Position numbers and translations under genes: made by a program
NCBI RefSeq assembly: GCF_027244095.1
Contig: NC_069662.1
Span: 14,224,501 to 14,288,500, forward strand
DNA from: Hemicordylus capensis
Taxonomy: Eukaryota > Chordata > Lepidosauria > Squamata > Cordylidae
Direction: 5' to 3'
DNA length: 64,000 bases
The notes under the pieces: model-generated
Database searches by the model: none
The model's input: the letters and a program-made list of their open reading frames with translations, nothing else
What the model was told of the DNA's origin: nothing
Shown here: positions 58,601 to 64,000 of the stretch, piece by piece
Position numbering within the stretch: position 1 is the first letter of the stretch
Layout: the number at the start of each line of letters is the position of its first letter

Positions 58601-59394
58601 TTAGCTTCATGCTTTTCTGAGCAATATCCATTTCAATAATAGTGCTGGGGAAGAAATCTTTTTTGATGAGGAAGGGAGCCTGCCATCAGGATACGATATC
58701 ATCAACTTGGTCACATTCCCCAATGACACCTTCCAGAAAGTCCAAACTGGAAGGATGGATCCCCTGGCTCGTGAAGGAAAAAGGTTCACCATGGATGGAA
58801 GTGCTACTGTATGGAACCACAAGTTTAAAGAGGTATGGAGACCTGTCCCGCCTCACCTTGCTAGTTTCCCTGACTTTAAGGGGTTTTCTCACAACCCAGT
58901 TCCAATATCAGGAGTGAAGAGTGTTGGGAGGGAGAAATGGGCTGAAAGGAATGGAGTGCCCTGATGGGGAATGCTCTGCTTCTCTCCTCTGGGCAATGCT
59001 CCAGGAGTCTCAGACTCCAGCAGTAGGGTCTAGGTGACTTCCCCCCCCCCAGACAGAGGAAATAATCAGCCTAACCCCAGATTTGCCTTGACCATGTTTG
59101 ATGCCTCTGACCTCTTTTTGTCTGCCTGCAGTCAGACCCACCTTGGCTTTTGCCTGGTTCAGAGAGTAGACCCCTATTCCATACTCTTCATATGTGGATT
59201 ATTTGGTTTTGAGAATAATAGAAGGGGTGGGGGGAATCGGAACATTCTTCCTTCTTGCTCCCGTTAGATGCAGCCCCGTTCCCGGTGTGTTGAGAGCTGC
59301 CAACCTGGATCCAGCAGGATTGCCCAGCAGGGAAGACAAGTTTGTTGCTATGATTGTGCTCAGTGTCCTGCGGGGAGGATTTCAACACAGATCG
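51994..59394 (+). CDS. V2R gene D, exons 1-5 (3'-partial)
   Basis: This is the fourth tandem receptor. The exons are 51994-52199, 54266-54557, 56900-57748, 58605-58832 and 59268-59394. All are open and in phase. Exon 6 is not seen: intron 5 is at least 4.6 kb here, with an L1 insertion and the start of the hAT-like element, so exon 6 should lie beyond the window end. Exon 1 has four extra codons (NSRQ) from a local duplication after the signal peptide. Other private residues are AVWNTL, CDRKLQL, EKKLGS and FWMFAF. Confidence 0.92.
52348..52687 (+). repeat. Old tRNA-derived SINE private to gene D, intron 1
   Basis: Genes B and C read GCAGCATCAAAAGTCA. In D about 340 bp splits this, with CATC on both sides. 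The inner part has a decayed B box (GGGTTTGATCTC), CTGGCATCTCCA, CAGCCTGACTCAGTATAAGG and TTCAGATGTACGT repeats, so it belongs to the tRNA-Ala SINE family but is much worn. Confidence 0.75.
53711..53897 (+). repeat. tRNA-Ala-derived SINE, intron 1 gene D
   Basis: This is the same insertion. The head starts GTAAAGTATAGATCAG, and the tail CTGACTCAGATTAGAGCAG is close to the family form. Confidence 0.8.
54012..54157 (-). repeat. LINE 3'-end fragment, intron 1 gene D
   Basis: This is the same element, with CTGCCC in place of CCGCCC. Confidence 0.6.
54266..54557 (+). CDS. V2R gene D exon 2
   Basis: The exon is 292 bp. NAFNPLRAV and NPFNYNC match gene A. Trp in AVWNTL and CDRKLQL are private. The acceptor reads TTTACAG. 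Confidence 0.94.
54784..55042 (+). repeat. L2-tailed SINE, forward, intron 2 gene D
   Basis: This is the same insertion as in A-C. Its facing partner in D is at 55658-55903. Confidence 0.75.
55614..55903 (-). repeat. (GAT)n and inverted L2-tailed SINE, intron 2 gene D
   Basis: The short GAT run covers about 55614-55657, with the inverted SINE to 55903. Confidence 0.75.
56070..56475 (+). repeat. CR1 LINE 3' end, intron 2 gene D
   Basis: This is the same insertion, with [20 protein letters not shown] and the same tail. Confidence 0.85.
56900..57748 (+). CDS. V2R gene D exon 3
   Basis: The exon has 283 codons. TQFPFF, HTKVV, FLQSI and AFLCS match gene A. Residue 364 is Met. SMHSPK, EKNGG and LLLQP are private. 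Confidence 0.95.
57828..57966 (+). repeat. SINE private to gene D, intron 3
   Basis: The insertion starts TTGACTCAGCCTTCCATCC and contains GAGGTCGGTAAAATGAGTAC, then TAAACCGCTTAGAG and GCGGTATATAAATG with AGTGCT repeats. This is a known reptile SINE arrangement. Genes A-C have the empty site (GATATAATGTCTGATTG). The flanks ATAATG and ATGATG may be a short target duplication. Confidence 0.8.
58605..58832 (+). CDS. V2R gene D exon 4
   Basis: The exon has 76 codons, with MDGSAT as in gene C. Confidence 0.95.
59268..59394 (+). CDS. V2R gene D exon 5 (cysteine-rich linker)
   Basis: The exon is 127 bp. It encodes [24 protein letters not shown] and ends RISTQI before GTAAAA. The last codon is ATC where A-C have ACT. 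Confidence 0.92.
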
Positions 59395-59474
59395 GTAAAA
59401 ATATGTATATTGTGTAACCAAATCCAAATGTTTAAAATTCTCCTTTTCTACATCAAATATATGACTGAATTTCT

Positions 59475-60406
59475 AAATCTGAAATAGAATTATGTGAAAG
59501 TGATGTGAAACTAATTACCAAAATGTACAATTTGTTATTATGTGAAGAAATGAGAGATGAAGTGGTAAAATCAACAATGGTAAAATGGGCACAAAATGTA
59601 GGTCAGAATATTAACTTAGAGGCCTAGGAGAAGCTATGGAAGAAAGATCTTAAATTTATAGCATGTTATCTTTTAAAAGAAAATTTAATAAAAATGATGT
59701 ACAGATGGTATTTAACACCTAAGAAACTAGCTTTAATGTATAAAAATGTATCTAATAAGTGCTGGAGATGTAAAGATAGTGAGGTGTCTTTTTATCACAT
59801 GTGGTGGTCCTGCAGAGAGGTAAAGAGGTTTTGGCATATGATTTATGATGAACTTTAAAAGATTTTGAAATGTATATTTCATAAGAGACCTGAATCCTTT
59901 CTGTTGGGTATAATCAATGAAGAAATCTTGGGGCGGGGGGGGGAATAGAAATTTATTCCTATATCTTACGACGACAGCTAGAATGGTTCTTGGCAGAAAT
60001 GGAGATCTGTGGAAATTCCAGCAAGAGAAGAATGGTTGAGGAAGGCATATGAATATGCAGAAATGGCAAAACTTACTGTATTAGTAAGAGATAGTCATAT
60101 AGAAAACTTTGTAGAAGATTGGAAACCTTTTTGCGGTATATAAAAAACAATGTGAATTTGGATTTATTAAGGGGGGTTGAAATGTAAAGATAACAGTTGG
60201 GGGATTTGTTATAGTAATGAAACTATTAGATTACTATGGTGATGAAAACAAGGATTAGGACGTAATAACTAGATATATAAATACGTAGAAAATATTCACA
60301 TGAGAGCAAACATGGATGTTATAGTATAACTGTGTTGAAAGATGAACCGGAAGTCACACTGATATGTAGAAAACTAATAAACATAAAATGCAAATATATA
60401 TATATA
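59475..60406 (+). repeat. L1 LINE 3' end private to gene D, intron 5
   Basis: The plus strand reads WKKDLKFIACYLLKENL, MYRWYLTPKKLALMYKNVSN, KCWRCKDSEVSFYHMWWSC and FLLGIINEEILG, the C-terminal part of reptile L1 ORF2. The copy is 5'-truncated, with an A/TA-rich end. It is flanked by ATATGACTGAATTTCT (about 59458-59474) and ATATGACTGAATTCCT (about 60405), a target duplication of about 16 bp. Genes A-C have the unbroken site. Confidence 0.92.
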
Positions 60407-61294
60407 TGACTGAATTCCTCAACATACGTCTGTTGAACTCAAGTACTAGTGCCAAGATCTGAGGGTTTTATTTAGTCTGGCAAATCTTTTCACTTGGAAA
60501 ACTTTCCCTACTCCTTCTCCAGGAGCAGCAATCTGCCTTCTGCAGCATCATCTAGGACTTAATCTTCAGGTATTAGCACCCTTGCACGGAAAAGAAGCAT
60601 TTTGTTTTCTTACAACTAAATTCTCAGCATATGTAGGCTTTGTATGTGAAGCCAGAATCTGTAACCATTCCAAAATCTAGAAAAAGTCTGTGCAGGATAG
60701 AAACTATGGCATTTATGATGAGCAATCCTTTAGTTTAACTTTTCAGGTGCTGGCCTTTGCAGAAGAACATCCTGGATTCTTTGAAAGTTAAAACAATAAG
60801 CTGCAATGGCCGATGTTCCCTTTAGAAAAAGCTGGTGCTAGGTGAGATGCACTGATGCTGCTGAAGGGGTCAACGAAGGGAACACTGCTACTACTTGGGG
60901 ACAGTGAATTTGGATGATTGCTACTTCCCCCCAGAAGCATTATTTGCCAGTTGAAAATATGTCCCTGAGGGTTATGTAGCTATCAGGGACATTGTTTAGA
61001 CTGGCGCAGAACACTTCAGAGGGAAGGAGAGATCATCAAAAATTGATCTCCCTCTCATGGGTGCTGGTGCTGTATTACCCTTCATAGGTAGTACTGGCTT
61101 TTAGCAACTCAACATTTCAGCCAATATAAACAAAATAAAACAAGCTGAAAAGATGCCTACAAATGGCACAGTTCCTGCAAATGAGGAACAGCAAGTGTTT
61201 TGCTCCTAAAAATGGTCAAAGAGATTATATTTATTGCTTGTTTGTTTTTAATTTTCATATTGCCTCCTGTTAAACACTTCAAGGCAGTGTAGAA

Positions 61295-62830
61295 TAGGGA
61301 TGTGCGTAACTTTTTGGGTGTTTCGGCACCAAAATGAAACACCCAATCACCATCCCAAAATGTTTTAGAGCCGAAACAAATCGCCCCTGGGTCGGCTCCA
61401 AAATTTTTGTAAGTTTTGGTCCTCCATTTTGTGACCGAGATAGTGCTTCTCCTTCCTCCTCCATTTTGAGTTCTGACATGTGCTTGAATTTCCCACCTTT
61501 CAGCTTTCCATTGACTTCAATGCAAAGTTCCGATCTGCAACGGAATGCCCATATTTGGCTCTGCAGGATCCAAACTAATCTCCCATTGGCCAAGGGGAGA
61601 TGAAGGAGGGGGCAAGTGTGGGGGTGGATTTTTGGAGGTGTTTTCAGGGGGGTATTAAAGGGCCAGCAGCCATTTCTTCCTTTCTGCTGCCTCATGTGGG
61701 GAGAGAGTTCTTTTGCCTGATTGCTCAGCCTTGCCATCACACATCCACCATGGCCTCCAACCATTCTTCAGCATTGCTGCCATTGCTGCCTTTTTTTCTC
61801 CAGCAATTTTTTAATTGAGAAAAAGAAGATGATTCCATCTTTTATTCCTTCTGCCTTGCTGACACAAACAGCCTGCTACCTGAGCCATCCTGGGACCTTG
61901 GCTGGATTCTCTCCTGCTTTTTTCCCTTTTGTATCTGTGAAAAAGAGAATTTGATAATTCAACCTTTTTTGGCCATCACATAGTTGTTTTGACCTGTACT
62001 GAGAGAAGAATGCTGTCTGCCTGCACAAGCAGCCACCACCACCAGCCCCAGATCTTCCAGATTTTTGAGCCTTTTGTGGATGCCCCATCTAAAGACTGAA
62101 GAAGGAGCAGGAGAGAGAGAGACCACCAGACCAACAGAAGTAGCAGCCCAACATTTTGGAGAAGAGAAGACTTAGTGGTGAGTTTATTTTAACACACACA
62201 TACTGTACACACACGCACCACTCTGGGCCTAGGCGCTGCCTATGAGTCTCTCTGTGTGTGTGTGTTTTAAATAAACCAATCCATCCCCCCATTTTATAGA
62301 GCAGTAGCAGTATATTAAACCGATTCTCTCAGCCATTATTTTGTATCTTCTTGTCCGGCTGGCTATACCCCATTGTGTCTCTGCTGTTGGGACATTGTAT
62401 CTCTGCTCTTTTTATCCATCCATCTCCTCCTACTAGCAACTATTATTATTGACAATGTTGCCTCCTCTTTTCTTTTGTTGAATATTTTGAGTTGATGCTG
62501 AAATGAAAATGATGAATGTTAATGTGATAATATTAATATGATATATATAATGCTGATGCCCTGATGTGATGTGATGATGATTATGAGTTGCTGTTGTTCA
62601 TGCATTTCTGTTTTGTGATATGCTTTGCTTTCCAAACCACTTGCCTCTTTAATGTTTATTATCTGATACTTTGCTTTATGGCAGAAGGTTCTGTCTCTCT
62701 GTGTGGACTTCTTGTTTGCAATGAAAAAGTGGATTGGGTCATATTGTGAGTTGTAGCATCATCAGAGTTTTTATTCAAAGATTGCTTGCATCATGATGTG
62801 CTGGTGCCACAGGCTCTGATCCGGTGCAGA
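61295..62830. mobile_element. Left part of the hAT-like element, intron 5 gene D
   Basis: The element starts TAGGGATGTGCG after flank GTGTAGAA. Bases 61295-61905 match A and B. From 61906 it goes its own way: A and B carry the L2 fragment there. The novel stretch has a splice-donor-like AGTG/GTGAGTT at about 62176 and CA/TG repeats (62193-62265). It could be element interior that A and B have lost, but no transposase frame was found. Confidence 0.5.
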
Positions 62831-62833
62831 AAT

Positions 62834-62864
<31 letters not shown>

Positions 62865-64000
62865 TTTGAACTTTTACACTACCTCTAACTGTCATCTCTG
62901 TGCAGTTCACAATAATATAAAACAAGTTAAAAACATATACAAAAAACTTAAAACAATTTAACAATTGAAAAATAAACCAGAGATTAAAACCTAAAAAAAT
63001 TTAAAAGCTGGGAAAGCTTGGTGAAAACATGGGTTTTGAGGTGCTTTTTAAAAATATTACCAGAGATGGGGAGAATCGTATCTCAGCAGGGAGCACATAC
63101 CACACTCTTGGGGCAGCACTCGAGAAGGCCCGCCTCTGTGTAGCCACCAAATAAGTTGGCGGTAACTGAAGAAGGACCTCCTCAGATGACCTCAATGGGC
63201 GGTGAGGCTCGTAGTGAAGAAGACGCTATCTTAGATACACAGGGCCTAAGCCGTTTAGGGCTTTATAAGTTATAATTAGCACTTTGTATTTTGTCCAGAA
63301 ACCTATTGGCAGCCAGTGTACCTCCATCACTGTTTTGAGGTCATTGATCTCGAGAAACAGGAGCAGCTGGCGTATCGGCCGGAGCTGATAGAAAGCACCC
63401 CTGGCCACCCTTATTGTTCTGACCCCGCACAATAAGTACCTCTGTCTTATTTGGATTCAGCTTCAGTTTATTCTCCCTCATCCAGCCCATTACTGCTTCC
63501 AGGCAGGCATTTAGGGAGGATATGCCAGCTCCTGAAGAAGTTGACATGGAGAACTAGATCTGCGTGTCAAAAGTATACTGGTAACACTGAACTCCAAATC
63601 CCCTGATGATCTCTCCCAGCGTTTTCATGTAGATGTTAAAAAACATTAAGTATGGAGCCTTGAGGGGAACCATACTTACGCTCAGAGTTTGAAGAGCAAC
63701 AGTCTCCAATTGACACCATCTGGAATCTGTCCGAGAGGTAGGAGCAGAACCTCTGTAAAAGAGTGCCTCCCACCCTCAACCCCCTCAGACATTCCAGAAG
63801 AATACTATGGTTGATAGTATTGAAAGCCTCCGAGAGATCCAAAAGGACCAAAAGGTCATACTTCCTCTGTCAATTCCCAATTGAACATCATCCATCAGGC
63901 TGACCAAGGCAGTCTCCACCACATAGCCAACCCTTGAGTCTATATAATCAGTTTCCTCCAAGACCGACTAGAGTTGAGGCCACCACCTTCTCAATTACCT
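62831..64000 (-). repeat. L2/CR1-group LINE, running off the window end
   Basis: The 3' end is an (ATTT)n run at 62831-62868. Minus-strand frames give VHWLPIGFWTKYKVLIITYK and RAFSSAAPRVWYVLP. Further up are SSLNACLEAVMGWMRENKLK and LDLSEAFNTINHSILLECL with GSPQGS (reverse transcriptase core, 63636-63851). It has an internal loss near 63330 and broken frames. It is the same family as the copies at 45816 and 7935. Confidence 0.85.

Noticed and set aside
1-64000. CRISPR arrays, operons, phage or retrovirus-like elements
   Set aside because: There are no regular short repeats with spacers, no ribosome-binding-site gene runs, and no paired long terminal repeats or gag/pol/env-like frames. The repeats seen are LINEs, SINEs and hAT-like DNA transposons.
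59475-64000. Exon 6 of gene D within the window
   Set aside because: I looked for QCEMCPEDQ and the helix sequence on the plus strand after 59394 and found only L1, intron, hAT-like and L2 sequence.

Overview
The window is vertebrate nuclear DNA, most likely from a squamate reptile (a lizard rather than a snake is only a guess). Two things point there: a head-to-tail array of vomeronasal type-2 receptor (V2R) genes, and the repeat set, which combines a tRNA-Ala-derived SINE, L2/CR1-group LINEs with reptile-type tails, a Bov-B-like reverse transcriptase piece, a reptile-type L1 tail and hAT-like DNA transposons. Nothing looks prokaryotic or viral.

Layout. Four receptor genes (A to D), all on the + strand, lie in repeats of about 18.2 kb. 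Gene A has exons 2-6 at 1094-12227; its exon 1 should lie just upstream of the window. Gene B (17365-30877) and gene C (35577-44787) are complete six-exon genes, each giving an 863-residue open reading frame once spliced. Gene D has exons 1-5 at 51994-59394; its exon 6 should lie beyond position 64000. All splice sites seen are GT-AG, intron phases agree in all copies (phase 2, 0, 0, 0, 1), and no exon has an internal stop. After genes A, B and C lies a broken second copy of the 3' half of exon 6, so that exon duplication is older than the array.

Spacers and introns are mostly fossil transposons shared by position among the units, so they also pre-date the array. A few are private to one unit and mark later events: a 422-bp hAT element in spacer A-B with a perfect 8-bp target duplication and an empty site in spacers B-C and C-D; an L1 tail and a SINE in gene D; an L2 in spacer C-D; and a 1.77-kb block in spacer C-D holding a CpG-rich, promoter-like stretch. 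Intron 5 carries a 3.8-4.1 kb hAT-like element that contains an L2 fragment and a long hairpin. Gene C has lost most of it.

How the genes work together: the four products are near-identical class C chemoreceptors (Venus-flytrap domain, cysteine-rich linker, seven-helix domain), expected on microvillar vomeronasal neurons. They differ at few sites. One codon in the second lobe of the flytrap domain encodes four different residues in the four genes. Variant sharing switches along the gene (A with D, then A with C, then A with B), which suggests gene conversion or unequal crossing-over. I found no wholly new system. The best leads are this mosaic pattern, the variable codon, the hairpin-bearing composite transposon and the promoter-like block.
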